A stretch of 64,000 nucleotides of DNA from Bacillus sp. UNC438CL73TsuS30. GTDB taxonomy: Bacteria > Bacillota > Bacilli > Bacillales > Cytobacillaceae. The notes below the pieces were generated by a model, which made no database searches, was not told the DNA's origin, and was given only the letters and a program-made list of their open reading frames with translations. The stretch lies in contig NZ_KI535295.1 of assembly GCF_000482325.1 (NCBI RefSeq), positions 979,060 through 1,043,059 on the forward strand, read 5' to 3'. Positions 26,113 through 35,417 of the stretch are shown piece by piece. Position 1 is the stretch's first letter. Every line of letters starts with the position of its first letter. A program made the position numbers and the translations under genes.

Positions 26113-28173
26113 TTATTTTTGTTTTAAATGAAAATAAGTATCCATAACCCTACGGCCAATGCGGAAATTTGCTTTATTTTCTGATTGACCTGTATAGGCC
26201 CATGGTACGAGCACAGCCATGGCAACTTGAGGATTGTAGCTCGGTGCATAGCTCACAAGACTTAGGTTAATAACCCCAGGTGGTTCTTTACCATATCTCC
26301 AGCGGTCAGGCCCGTCATAAAAACCTTCCGCCGTTCCTGTTTTTCCTGCCGGAGAATAGGGGGCACCCTTAAAGTACGGATAGGCGGTCCCACCGGGCTC
26401 TTGAAACACTTTTTTAAACCCTAGCTGAACTCGGCTTATCCACTCTGGTTTCATGTCAAGCATATTCAAAACTTTCGGGTGGATTTGTTTAAAAACAGGA
26501 CCGACCACCTCAGAGCCAGTTAATGGTTCTCGAATTTCTTTTACCATATGGGGCTGCATCCGATAGCCGCCATTGGCAAGTGTCGAAACATATTGAGCCA
26601 TTTGCATTGGAGAATAGGTATCATATTGTCCGATGACAAGGTCAAGTAAAAATCCCGGCAATCTACTTGAACCTTTAAACCCTGCTTGTTCGTTTGGAAG
26701 GTCAATTCCGGTCCTCGTTCCTAGACCAAAGCTTGCAAAGGAATTACGAATAATATCAAAGCTATTTAGTTTTAGTGATAATGGAAGATCGGGAATATAA
26801 TTTCCCCCGCCAATTTTGATGGCTGTCCGGAACATATAGACGTTAGAGGACAGTTTTAGGGCATTAAGATCGTTTAAGGTCCCTAAATACATCCATGATT
26901 TCTTAACAGGCGTACTCTTAATTCTGATTGGTTCGTCACTCAAATAGGTATTGGGAGAGATTGCCCCTGTTTTATAACCAGTTAATACAGTAGCTCCTTT
27001 AACAGCAGAACCAACATTATACGTTGTGGTAAAAGTTCCAAGTGCATCGTCAATCATTTCGGTTCTTCCAGTTTTCTCATCCTGAACGATGCGTTTTCCC
27101 GCCATTGTTAAAATTTCACCAGTTTTAGGGTCCATTAAAACAACATAGGCACGATCTAAGAAATGAGTACCAGGCAGTCTCTTTAATGACCAGAGCTCTT
27201 CCTCAATAATGTGTTCGACCTTTTTCTGCAATTCCATATCAATGCTTAGAACAACGTCTTTCCCACGCTGGCCATCAAATACAACCTCAGTATCTACCAC
27301 ATTTCCTTGTGTATCGGTGACGTTTTTAACCCGTGATTTATATCCATGCAGGATATCTTCATATTGGGCTTCTAAATAACTTTTTCCGACACGGTCATTT
27401 CGATTATAACCTTTTGATAAAAAATAATGCAGTTGATCCGCAGGCAGCCCTTCATCTGATTTCGTAACTTTACCTAAAACAGATTTTAAGGTCTTATCAA
27501 AATTATAGGATCTTTCCCAATCCGTTGCCGTATCCACGCCAGGAAGGGACTGAAGATTTTCGCTGACAACCGCAAATTCCTTCTCCGTTACATCTTCATT
27601 TTTAACGATTTGCGGGGTGAATTTATAACCATTTCGGAATTCACGAAAAATCGCAGCCACCTTTAGGTCTTCTGGTGTAAGTTGTTTTAAATCCTGCTTG
27701 GTAATCCGCATTATTTTTAATTCATATAAGTTTTTATCTTTTAATTTTTTTGCTTTGTATAGTTCATTTTCACTTTTAGTGATTTTGTCGTCCGCTAACT
27801 TGGGGTATTTTAAAATCCAATAATCTTTTTTATCCCAATCTGTCAGTTTATCAGTTTTTTTGTCGATAAGTTTTGCTAAAGTCTTTGCAGTATTCAGCAT
27901 TTCCTCTTGGTCGGATCCCATGTTTGTATAGGTAATGGCTTTTTTCGGGATATTATCGACAATCACTTTATAATTACGATCGAGCATTTTTCCCCTTGGA
28001 ACAGGATTTTTTATCGTAATATCCTCGTTCCTTTCAAGGTCACGCTTGAAATTCTCGCCGTAAACAATTTGTACAAAACCAAGACGTAGTATAAGTGCAG
28101 AAAATAATAGAAAAACGCAAAAAAACAATAGATTAATTCGAAAAGGAAAGTGGGACTTTTGCTTTTTCTCCAT
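26113..28173 (-). CDS. Class B penicillin-binding protein (PbpA/PbpH-type transpeptidase)
   Basis: A 686-residue class B PBP with an uncleaved N-terminal anchor (about 12-35), a dimerisation/pedestal domain and a C-terminal transpeptidase. Active-site motifs are S389-x-x-K392 (VGSAVKG), S442-x-N444 (SSN) and KTG at about 611-613 (AGKTGTAEG). It cross-links peptidoglycan stem peptides outside the membrane. Size and motif order match the rod-shape PBPs PbpA and PbpH of B. subtilis. Its position beside ger genes suggests, but does not show, a role in spores or outgrowth. Confidence 0.9.
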   Translation of the reverse strand: MEKKQKSHFPFRINLLFFCVFLLFSALILRLGFVQIVYGENFKRDLERNEDITIKNPVPRGKMLDRNYKVIVDNIPKKAITYTNMGSDQEEMLNTAKTLAKLIDKKTDKLTDWDKKDYWILKYPKLADDKITKSENELYKAKKLKDKNLYELKIMRITKQDLKQLTPEDLKVAAIFREFRNGYKFTPQIVKNEDVTEKEFAVVSENLQSLPGVDTATDWERSYNFDKTLKSVLGKVTKSDEGLPADQLHYFLSKGYNRNDRVGKSYLEAQYEDILHGYKSRVKNVTDTQGNVVDTEVVFDGQRGKDVVLSIDMELQKKVEHIIEEELWSLKRLPGTHFLDRAYVVLMDPKTGEILTMAGKRIVQDEKTGRTEMIDDALGTFTTTYNVGSAVKGATVLTGYKTGAISPNTYLSDEPIRIKSTPVKKSWMYLGTLNDLNALKLSSNVYMFRTAIKIGGGNYIPDLPLSLKLNSFDIIRNSFASFGLGTRTGIDLPNEQAGFKGSSRLPGFLLDLVIGQYDTYSPMQMAQYVSTLANGGYRMQPHMVKEIREPLTGSEVVGPVFKQIHPKVLNMLDMKPEWISRVQLGFKKVFQEPGGTAYPYFKGAPYSPAGKTGTAEGFYDGPDRWRYGKEPPGVINLSLVSYAPSYNPQVAMAVLVPWAYTGQSENKANFRIGRRVMDTYFHLKQK

Positions 28174-28395
28174 TTTTGTTACACATCCTTTATGCCAACC
28201 GTGCTAAGTCTATTTTATTATGCCCTATCCATAAGTTGGTATTATTACTATTTATTTTACAGATGGAGCCGCATAGGTGTAAAGGATTACCTTCTCAACA
28301 ATTTTTTGTAAATAGCGCTTTAAAAAAATGATGGATAAAAGGAAATTGATTAATGAAAGCTAGAAAAAGAGAGAAAATTAAAGGGGGTACTCTTT

Positions 28396-28782
28396 ATGGA
28401 AAGTCATGCTCAGAAGCAATCGCAAAGCTTTCAGCAGCAGCAAATGATACAGCAGCAACAGCAGCTGCAGGAAAATCAGTCCATGATGGAGCAGCAATTT
28501 CAAACCCAGAAACAACAGGCGCTTCAATCGATGCAGCAAGCAACATCAACTATACAACAAAGTGCTTCCATGAATAATCTCCAGTCAATGCAGCAAGCTC
28601 AGCAACAGCTGCAGCAGGCGACCCAGCAGTTAAACCAAATGCAAGGGATTGCCATTACACAATCGACCCCTGCAACCCAGCAACAATTAGAACAGGTCCA
28701 GCAGCAAATTGAGCAGGCTTCACAAACCCTTGGCCTAATTGACAGCCTGAATCAAGGAAATAACAGCTTTAAAAAAGGCTAA
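28396..28782 (+). CDS. Gln/Met-rich low-complexity small protein
   Basis: A 128-residue protein of which a large share is Gln, with Met, Ser and Thr, and a basic FKKG end. The start has an AAAGGGGG ribosome site seven to eight bases upstream. Long Gln-rich stretches such as QQQQMIQQQQQ and MQQAQQQLQQATQQL suggest coiled-coil or surface-adhesive structure. I do not recognise the family. Its neighbourhood (PBP, ger operon, cotA) makes a spore-coat or inner-coat structural role conceivable, but nothing in it is diagnostic. It is clearly a real gene: a strong ribosome site, a terminator after it, and biased composition that is coherent in this frame. Confidence 0.6.
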   Translation: MESHAQKQSQSFQQQQMIQQQQQLQENQSMMEQQFQTQKQQALQSMQQATSTIQQSASMNNLQSMQQAQQQLQQATQQLNQMQGIAITQSTPATQQQLEQVQQQIEQASQTLGLIDSLNQGNNSFKKG

Positions 28783-28790
28783 AAATAGTG

Positions 28791-28822
28791 CCCAGCTTCG
28801 ATTTATGAAGCTGGGTTATTTT
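28791..28822. terminator. Terminator between Gln-rich gene and XDH operon 2
   Basis: A 9-bp perfect stem (28791-28799 with 28807-28815) and a 7-base loop. TTATTTTTT follows on the plus strand, and the minus-strand operon ends just beyond. Confidence 0.85.
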
Positions 28823-29291
28823 TTGCCTCCGCTAGTACAGCCCTAATCGCCTCTTTTATTTCATGATACCCAGTACACCTGCACAAATTGGATTCCATCC
28901 ACTCTTCAATAACAGAATCATCAGCATCGGGATGTTTTTCCGCTAGGGCATGACAATTCAGAATGAATCCCGGTGTGCAATAACCACATTGGATGGCCCA
29001 CTTTTCGATAAAGGTCTTTTGGATAGGGGAATCTAATAGACTTTCAATGGTGCTAATTGACTTGTTAATCGTTTCAATTGTCAGTGACAGGCAAGAATGA
29101 TGTGGTTCTCCATTCACTAATACCGTGCACGCTCCACAGTCACCATTTTCACAAGCCCTTTTAGCACCCGTCAGTCCCAATTGCTCCCGTAAGGTATGTA
29201 ATAGTGTATCTGCACTTCGAATCATTACTTCCTTGGTCTCTCCATTTACATGAAGCTTGGCAACCGTTTTTTCTGAACCATTTGAGATCAT
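28803..29291 (-). CDS. Xanthine dehydrogenase-family [2Fe-2S] subunit (copy 2)
   Basis: A 162-residue two-cluster iron-sulfur subunit. It has CENGDCGACT for the N-terminal ferredoxin cluster, then CGYCTPG and CRCTGY for the second. It parallels the 151-residue subunit of copy 1 throughout, including RSADTLL near the N-terminus, with a short extra C-terminal tail. ATG overlaps the FAD-subunit stop by four bases. It is the last gene of the second operon. Confidence 0.9.
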   Translation of the reverse strand: MISNGSEKTVAKLHVNGETKEVMIRSADTLLHTLREQLGLTGAKRACENGDCGACTVLVNGEPHHSCLSLTIETINKSISTIESLLDSPIQKTFIEKWAIQCGYCTPGFILNCHALAEKHPDADDSVIEEWMESNLCRCTGYHEIKEAIRAVLAEAKNNPAS

Positions 29292-30127
29292 GTAATGGCC
29301 TCCTTTAAAGCTTCAATCGTTTCCGATAACGCATTTTTAAAAACAAATTCCCGGTATTCTGCGGAGGCTTGTATATCATGTACGATCGTTGAAGGCAGCC
29401 GTTCCACAGCCCGCTGTACGCGATCCTCAACGGGAAGAGAAGAATCATTTAAAATATTTTCAATTTCCATTGATCGAAACGGGTAGCTACAAATCCCACT
29501 GAAAGCGGTCCGTAATTTTTTGTCCTTTACTATGGCGGAAATAGATACAACGGGATAGCCAACCTTCGTACTCTTTGTTTTCTTTAGACTAAAATGTTGG
29601 AGGTGAAGGTAGGATTTATTTATTAAAATTTGTACAAGGAACTGACCTTGACTGATTTGTAAGTTCTGTTGGAAGACCTCTTCCAAAGGTATTAGAGTTT
29701 CGCCTTCGGAACCGGCCAATTTAACCATTGCGTTGGATAAAAGCAGGGGTAATATCCCTTCCCGATAAATGAGCCGGCTGTTTAGATTACCGCCGATGGT
29801 AATTTTATTCCGTGAGGTATGGTCTGCCACTTTTTTTACGGCTTCCCCTAATAAAGGGAACAAATTGGATTCCGTTATATGATTTAATGTTACACCGGAA
29901 CCGATAACCAATTGCTCCTCTTGAACTTCTAAAACATTGCATTCCGGGATTCCTTTTAAATCTATCACGGCATCAGCTGTAAGATGATTTCTACGTGAAA
30001 ACGTAATAAATTCAGTTCCTCCACTATAGTACAGGACGGATTTACCTTGTTTTTGGATATCCTCAAAGGTTTGGACAGCTTCTTGTATCGTCTCGGGTCT
30101 ATAGTACTCAAAGTCAAAAGGAATCAT
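29288..30127 (-). CDS. Xanthine dehydrogenase-family FAD-binding subunit (copy 2)
   Basis: A 279-residue FAD subunit, exactly the length of the copy 1 subunit. It has LYYSGGTEFITFSR and NKITIGGNLNS at the FAD-contact positions. The frame is open nine codons further upstream, but ATG at 30127 has AAAGGAG eight bases ahead and forms an ATGA overlap with the Mo-subunit stop. It carries electrons between the 2Fe-2S subunit and the external acceptor. Confidence 0.88.
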   Translation of the reverse strand: MIPFDFEYYRPETIQEAVQTFEDIQKQGKSVLYYSGGTEFITFSRRNHLTADAVIDLKGIPECNVLEVQEEQLVIGSGVTLNHITESNLFPLLGEAVKKVADHTSRNKITIGGNLNSRLIYREGILPLLLSNAMVKLAGSEGETLIPLEEVFQQNLQISQGQFLVQILINKSYLHLQHFSLKKTKSTKVGYPVVSISAIVKDKKLRTAFSGICSYPFRSMEIENILNDSSLPVEDRVQRAVERLPSTIVHDIQASAEYREFVFKNALSETIEALKEAIT

Positions 30128-32466
30128 TTCATGTTCTCCTTTCTCATTTTCCAAATGAGTTCCGGAATTAATGGCAGGTAATTTAACTCTACTTCGGCTG
30201 CAGCCGATAAACTATTCGCAAGTGCGCCGGCCATGCCAATTACACCATATTCACCAATCCCCCTGGCTCCATATGGCCCGTCAGCTGCTGGGGATTCAAC
30301 AAAGTCAACTAGGTATTCTGCCGGCTGTTCGCCAAAACGCAGCATTTGATAGTCCCTTAATTGCGTATTTTGTACCACACCATTTTCATCAAAATGAAAT
30401 GACTCACTGCTGGCAAAACTTAAACCCAAATACATTCCGCCTCTCATTTGCTGTGTCGCTGTTTGATGATTAATAATCGTTCCACCGTCTAAAACGGTTA
30501 CTGCTTTAATAACCTTATAGGAGTAATCCTTCGGGTTCCATTCGACCTCCACAGCCTGGGCGCCAACGGACCACCAAGGCCCCGGCTTGCCGAATCCGGT
30601 TTCCTTATCCATTGGTGTCAGATGTCTTTGGATATACTTTCCGTGACCGACCACTTGACCTTCAACGGCATGGCCATTTGGATACTTATATCCGAGAGCG
30701 ATATCCTCAAATTTAACACCGTATTCAGGGCTTGGTTTTAGGTAGACACGGCCGCCGCCCAGCTCTAGATCTTCTTCCGAACACTGCAGAGCGATAGCAG
30801 CTGTTCTTTTTAATTGGGAGATGGCATCATCTGCTGCTGCCATTACCGCTCTTCCTGCTAAAAAGGTCGTACTGCTGGCCACCGTCCGCCACTGATGGGG
30901 ATCGTACTGGGTATTGACCTCCATCGTGACATGAATTTTGTTCATATCTATTTTTAATCGTTCAGCTAAAATCTGAGCAAGAATTGTTTTGGTACCCTGG
31001 CCCAATTCAATGGCAGCACAGTTCAAATTTACACTGCCATCTGCTTCAAATGTGATAATGGCACCTGCCTGCGCATTGGTAGCCGTTGTGGAGGTTTTCC
31101 AAAAAACACTGATTCCTTTTGATTTAATCTTTTCAGTATCAGTTTCGATTCGCTGACCCTCATCCCATTTCACAAGTTCCTTGGCCCGTTCAATACATTT
31201 CTCGACATCGCCAATATTACTCGCATTAAGTACTGTTTGCGTCGGGGAAGTATTCCCTGGTTTAATGGCATTAATTTTTCTCAGTTCAATCGGGCACATG
31301 GTTAATTTTTTTGCAAGCTGATCCATTGTACGCTCGACAGCAAAGGTTAATTCAGGATGTGCATACCCCCTGAAAGAGGTCGCATACGGGTGGTTCGTAT
31401 ACATACAATAAGAGTCACACCAAACGTTTGGTACATCATATGGACCAGTACAATCCAGCGCCATTGCTCTCGTAATCCCGGCAGCCTGATCCGTGTATGC
31501 ACCGGAGTCAATCAGGAAGGTATACTGCCCCGCAATAATTTTCCCGTCCTTATCCGTTCCTAGTGAAATGGTCGCATCAAGACCAATATGGCAGGGAGCG
31601 GTGATCAAATCCTCTTCTCGTTCATATTCGAGTTTAACCATTTTCCCGCCAATTGACTTTGAGGCTAAATAAGCAAGCGGCTCGAGCTGAACGGTTCCCT
31701 TGCCGCCGAACGCTCCACCCACTAACGGGACATGGACAACAATATCTCCAACCGGAATATTGAAAAATTGATTTAACACTTTTTTAATCGTGTAGGGTGA
31801 TTGTGTATTGGAATGTACTACAACTTTTCCCGCCGGGTTGATTTCAACTCTGGTACCGCGCGTTTCCATTGCTGCATGGTCGGAAAGATTAAAAGAATAG
31901 GTTTCTTTTATTTTTGTTGCGCACTTCTCCCAGGCCGCTATGAAATCACCTTTACGGATTTTGATATGACTGCCGATATTGGTCCCCTGAACTGGATAAA
32001 CATTACTAATAATTTTTACATATTGCCCTGAGTTTTCATGAATTAATGGAGCATCGTTTTTAAATGCATCTTGAACAGAATTCACAACTGGCAATGGTTC
32101 ATATTCTACCTTAACCAATTGTGCTGCTTTTTTAGCTTGATGTTCATGATCGGCGACAACAATCGCTATCGGTTCTCCATAGTATCGTACTTTATCGAAA
32201 GCAAGCGGTGGCCGATCCGCTAAAATGGGACCGATGTGAAAGGGGAACATATTTCCCGTTACAATCGACCTAACACCGGGGCACTTCCATGCTTCTGTTA
32301 CATCAACGTACTTAATCTTGGCATGTGCCTGTGTACTTGTAACCAATTTAGCGTGGGCCAGGTTGGGCATGGAAAAATCTCCAATAAACCTTACCGTCCC
32401 AGTGGCTTTTTCGATGACATCCACTCGTTGTTCGGGCTTTCCAATTGTTTTTCTAACTTCCAACAT
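30124..32466 (-). CDS. Xanthine dehydrogenase-family molybdopterin-binding subunit (copy 2)
   Basis: A 780-residue molybdenum subunit with the same landmarks as copy 1: GEPIAIVVADHEHQAKKAA, GGAFGGKGTVQLEPLAYL, ATSFRGYAHPELTFAVER, and GARGIGEYGVIGMAGALANS with the catalytic Glu. The FRG Arg is kept, so it should be active. The start is ATG with an AGGAGG-like site upstream on the minus strand. It is first in the Mo-FAD-FeS operon, in the same order as copy 1 but on the opposite strand. The substrate cannot be inferred. Confidence 0.9.
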   Translation of the reverse strand: MLEVRKTIGKPEQRVDVIEKATGTVRFIGDFSMPNLAHAKLVTSTQAHAKIKYVDVTEAWKCPGVRSIVTGNMFPFHIGPILADRPPLAFDKVRYYGEPIAIVVADHEHQAKKAAQLVKVEYEPLPVVNSVQDAFKNDAPLIHENSGQYVKIISNVYPVQGTNIGSHIKIRKGDFIAAWEKCATKIKETYSFNLSDHAAMETRGTRVEINPAGKVVVHSNTQSPYTIKKVLNQFFNIPVGDIVVHVPLVGGAFGGKGTVQLEPLAYLASKSIGGKMVKLEYEREEDLITAPCHIGLDATISLGTDKDGKIIAGQYTFLIDSGAYTDQAAGITRAMALDCTGPYDVPNVWCDSYCMYTNHPYATSFRGYAHPELTFAVERTMDQLAKKLTMCPIELRKINAIKPGNTSPTQTVLNASNIGDVEKCIERAKELVKWDEGQRIETDTEKIKSKGISVFWKTSTTATNAQAGAIITFEADGSVNLNCAAIELGQGTKTILAQILAERLKIDMNKIHVTMEVNTQYDPHQWRTVASSTTFLAGRAVMAAADDAISQLKRTAAIALQCSEEDLELGGGRVYLKPSPEYGVKFEDIALGYKYPNGHAVEGQVVGHGKYIQRHLTPMDKETGFGKPGPWWSVGAQAVEVEWNPKDYSYKVIKAVTVLDGGTIINHQTATQQMRGGMYLGLSFASSESFHFDENGVVQNTQLRDYQMLRFGEQPAEYLVDFVESPAADGPYGARGIGEYGVIGMAGALANSLSAAAEVELNYLPLIPELIWKMRKENMK

Positions 32467-32716
32467 TTTTTTGCTGCCTCCTATAAAACATGATGGCCTA
32501 TGTAAGATCTAAGATAATTTATATTTTTCTCTTTTAAATGTAAAAATTATACAGGGGAACTGGGAATTAAATGCATTAGGAAACCAAGATTAAAAAAATT
32601 GTCAATAAAAAGATTTTTTAAATTTTTCCCATATTGGATGGATTATTTTATAATTAGAAGGGAATGGGCTGGTTTTGAATTAGCTTGTTTAATACCATTA
32701 GGGGGGGGCATACATA

Positions 32717-34249
32717 GTGGAGAATAAAGTGGTTGATCCAACTGTTCAAAAGGCATTAGAAAAATTTAGAGTATTAGATGAAAAAATTTCACATTTTTCT
32801 AGCATCATTGGTTTATCAGACTGGGATCAAAAAGTGATGGCACCCAAAAAAGGTAGGCATACCTTTGCGAAGGCTATCGGTACATTAAGGACGGAAGTAT
32901 TTAAACTGTCCGTTTCAGAGGAGATGGGGAGCTTAATAGACGTGCTTAGTGTAAATGAAAGCGCTTCATCATTGGATGCTGTTACGATGGCAAAAGTAAG
33001 GGAGTATAAAGATTATTATCAGAAGGCAAAAACTATTCCGGCGGACCTCTTTCAGGAATATTCAATCTTGACTGCTCAAGCAAATGACGCATGGGAAGAG
33101 GCAAGGGGGACAAATGATTTTGACCTTTTTCTACCTTACCTTGAGAAAATTATAAATTATAAAAGAAAGTTTGCCGAAATTTATGGTTATGAAGAGCATC
33201 CATACGATGCGATGTTAGCTGAGTTTGAGCCGGGCCTAACCGTTAAAAAACTCGATCCATTGTTTGCTAAATTAAGAGAATCAACTGTGAGCTTACTAGA
33301 AAGAATTCAACAATCAGGAAGGCCAACACCAGCGGAAATTTTTGACCAATCCTATGATGTGGAAAAACAAAAAGCATTTAACCGCTTCATATTGCCGCTG
33401 ATTGGGTTTGATCTGGAGGCGGGGCGTTTGGATGAAACCGTCCACCCTTTTGCCCAAACAGTCAATACCGGAGATGTCCGCTTAACAACCCGTTATTTAG
33501 AGCATAATGTTCGATCAGCTTTGTTTGGCACGATTCATGAAGCGGGTCATGGAATTTATGAGCAAAATATCAATCCGGAATTTGAAGGCTCTGTTCTTCA
33601 AAGCGGTGCCTCCTTTGGAATTCATGAGTCCCAATCAAGATTCTTGGAAAATATGGTTGGTCGCAGTAAAGAATTTTGGAATTATTTTTATCCGCAGATT
33701 CAAAATCAATTTCCGGAGGCACTTGAAAATGTTACGGTTGAGGAGTTTTACCGTGCTGTTAATACCGTACAGCCATCGTTTATTCGAGTGGAAGCAGATG
33801 AATTAACCTATAACCTTCACATTATGATTCGTTACGAAATAGAAAAAGCTTTAATGGCGGGAGAAATTGAAGCAAAAGACCTTCCAGCTATTTGGAATGA
33901 GAAAATGCAGGATTATCTGGGAGTCACACCAGGCACTGATACAGAAGGAGTCCTTCAGGATGTTCACTGGTCGTTTGGCGGAATAGGTTATTTCCCTTCT
34001 TATTCATTAGGGAATTTGTATGCCGCACAAATACTTAGAAAGATTGAACAAGATCTGCCAGATTTCTATTATCATATTGAACAGGGAAGCTTTCATCTTA
34101 TTCAAAATTGGTTAAAGGAAAACATTCATCAATATGGTAAGCTCTATACCCCGAATGAATTGATTCAAAAGGTAACCGGTGAAGAATTGAATGCAGAATA
34201 TTTAGTTGAATACTTAGAGAAAAAATATTCAGAGGTATATGGGTTGTAA
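32717..34249 (+). CDS. M32 family metallocarboxypeptidase (carboxypeptidase Taq)
   Basis: A 510-residue cytosolic Zn/Co carboxypeptidase. The HEAGH zinc motif is at residues 274-278 (TIHEAGHGIYEQ). Family segments are VRSALFGTIHEA, VSFGIHESQSRFLEN-like ASFGIHESQSRF, and a C-terminal SFGGIGYFPSYSLGN. Members remove C-terminal residues from peptides, a role in peptide turnover. It starts with GTG at 32717 after a long GGGGGGG stretch, about seven bases upstream. It stands alone and is followed by the Mn2+ riboswitch of the TerC gene. Confidence 0.92.
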   Translation: MENKVVDPTVQKALEKFRVLDEKISHFSSIIGLSDWDQKVMAPKKGRHTFAKAIGTLRTEVFKLSVSEEMGSLIDVLSVNESASSLDAVTMAKVREYKDYYQKAKTIPADLFQEYSILTAQANDAWEEARGTNDFDLFLPYLEKIINYKRKFAEIYGYEEHPYDAMLAEFEPGLTVKKLDPLFAKLRESTVSLLERIQQSGRPTPAEIFDQSYDVEKQKAFNRFILPLIGFDLEAGRLDETVHPFAQTVNTGDVRLTTRYLEHNVRSALFGTIHEAGHGIYEQNINPEFEGSVLQSGASFGIHESQSRFLENMVGRSKEFWNYFYPQIQNQFPEALENVTVEEFYRAVNTVQPSFIRVEADELTYNLHIMIRYEIEKALMAGEIEAKDLPAIWNEKMQDYLGVTPGTDTEGVLQDVHWSFGGIGYFPSYSLGNLYAAQILRKIEQDLPDFYYHIEQGSFHLIQNWLKENIHQYGKLYTPNELIQKVTGEELNAEYLVEYLEKKYSEVYGL

Positions 34250-34306
34250 TTTTATTGACAAATATGAAACTCTAAATATATAATGATAGTAATTAAATAT
34301 TTCCTT

Positions 34307-34402
34307 TTAAAGGGGAGTAGCTGTACAATAAAGTCGTCATTTCGAGAAATCAGATTTCTCCGGCTTTATTGGCAACAATGACGTTGTTAGCAAGACCTTT
34401 AC
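34307..34402 (+). promoter_or_regulatory. yybP-ykoY manganese riboswitch aptamer
   Basis: The consensus pieces are in order: AAAGGGGAGTAGC at 34309-34321, AAAGTCGTCA, and GCAAGACCTTTAC at 34390-34402. P1 pairs TAAAGG (34308-34313) with CCTTTA (34396-34401). Those 3' bases are also the left arm of the terminator that follows. Mn2+ binding should hold P1 closed, block the terminator and switch TerC on. The class and the TerC target fit the known biology of the family. Confidence 0.93.
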
Positions 34403-34446
34403 TTAGGGTAAATGTTCAAACATTTAGCCCAGTAAAGGTCTTTTTT
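34393..34446 (+). terminator. Riboswitch terminator 1
   Basis: An 11-bp outer stem (34393-34403 with 34431-34441) with an inner helix and a TTTTTT tract. Its left arm overlaps the 3' strand of riboswitch P1, so the two structures exclude each other. Confidence 0.88.
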
Positions 34447-34453
34447 GTATTCT

Positions 34454-34509
34454 TAGGCCTTTACCAGGGTAAAAGTTAGGCTTTTACCCACGGGTAAAGG
34501 CCTATTTTT
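34454..34509 (+). terminator. Second tandem terminator between Mn2+ riboswitch and terC
   Basis: A perfect 12-bp stem (34454-34465 with 34493-34504) holds an inner 8-bp stem (GGGTAAAA with TTTTACCC), followed by TTTTTA. Its arms reuse the CCTTTACC sequence seen in the first terminator. A transcript must read through both to reach terC. Confidence 0.85.
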
Positions 34510-34601
34510 ATTGCTATAGCTTACATTCTTGTAGAGACTGGGCTTTTGCACTATTCAAATGGCAAAAGGAGAAATTTAAAAACTTTAAGGAGGTCTGTTT
34601 A

Positions 34602-35369
34602 ATGGATTTTACAGTTTTATTGGAGTATGGCTGGGTATTATTGGTTCTAGTGGCTTTGGAAGGTCTTTTAGCAGCAGATAACGCGTTGGTGCTGGCAATC
34701 ATGGTGAAACATCTTCCGGAGGAAACACGAAAAAAAGCTTTATTTTATGGTTTAGCAGGTGCATTCATGTTCCGTTTTGCTTCATTATTTGTCATTTCTT
34801 ATCTTGTGGATGTTTGGCAGGTGCAGGCAATCGGAGCCATCTATTTGTTATTCATGGCGGGAAATCATATTTTCCGTAAGTTAGTGAAGAGTAAAATGGA
34901 AGAGCAGCCGAAAGAACCAAAAAAGAGTGGGTTTTGGACTACAGTATTAAAAGTTGAATTAGCCGATCTTGCTTTTGCGGTTGATTCCATTCTTGCGGCG
35001 GTGGCTATGGCGGTGGTGCTGCCTGAAACAAAGCTTCCAAATATAGGCGGTCTTGATGGGGGGAAATTCTTGGTAATTTTTGCAGGAGGCTTCTTGGGAT
35101 TGATCATTATGCGCTTTGCTGCAAACAAGTTTGTCCAGTTATTGGAGAAACGCCCGGGTCTAGAAATGGCGGCCTTTATGATTGTCGGTTGGGTAGGGGT
35201 AAAGCTTGTTGTCTATACACTTTCACATCCAGCACTTGCGATTTTAAATGAAGAATTTGCTCATTCAACTGAGTGGAAAATGAGCTTTTATCTCGTCTTA
35301 GTTGGGATTGCTGCAGGAGGATGGTTCCTTTCAAAGGAAACTGCAAAAAAAGAACCGAAAGCATCATAA
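34602..35369 (+). CDS. ykoY: TerC-family metal exporter, YkoY-like
   Basis: A 255-residue membrane protein with seven to nine helices. The family motif EGLLAADNALVLA lies in the first helix, and ELADLAFAVDSILAA lies in the middle; both carry the acidic residues for metal transport. TerC proteins of the YkoY/YceF type help load Mn2+ onto exported metalloenzymes or export Mn2+ (family knowledge). The Mn2+ riboswitch just upstream supports this substrate. A short bidirectional terminator follows. Confidence 0.92.
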   Translation: MDFTVLLEYGWVLLVLVALEGLLAADNALVLAIMVKHLPEETRKKALFYGLAGAFMFRFASLFVISYLVDVWQVQAIGAIYLLFMAGNHIFRKLVKSKMEEQPKEPKKSGFWTTVLKVELADLAFAVDSILAAVAMAVVLPETKLPNIGGLDGGKFLVIFAGGFLGLIIMRFAANKFVQLLEKRPGLEMAAFMIVGWVGVKLVVYTLSHPALAILNEEFAHSTEWKMSFYLVLVGIAAGGWFLSKETAKKEPKAS

Positions 35370-35380
35370 TATACTTTTAA

Positions 35381-35412
35381 AAAAGTAAAGGCAGTTATTT
35401 GCCTTTACTTTT
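35381..35412. terminator. Bidirectional terminator, terC / EamA gene
   Basis: A 13-bp stem (35381-35393 with 35400-35412) and a 6-base loop, A/T-rich at its base. It lies between convergent genes. Confidence 0.88.
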
Positions 35413-35417
35413 TCATT

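Noticed and set aside
28353..28577. Ala/Thr/Ser-rich ORF overlapping the Gln-rich gene in another frame
   Set aside because: It is a frame shadow of the CAG-rich coding sequence. The Gln frame has the ribosome site and matches the terminator position.
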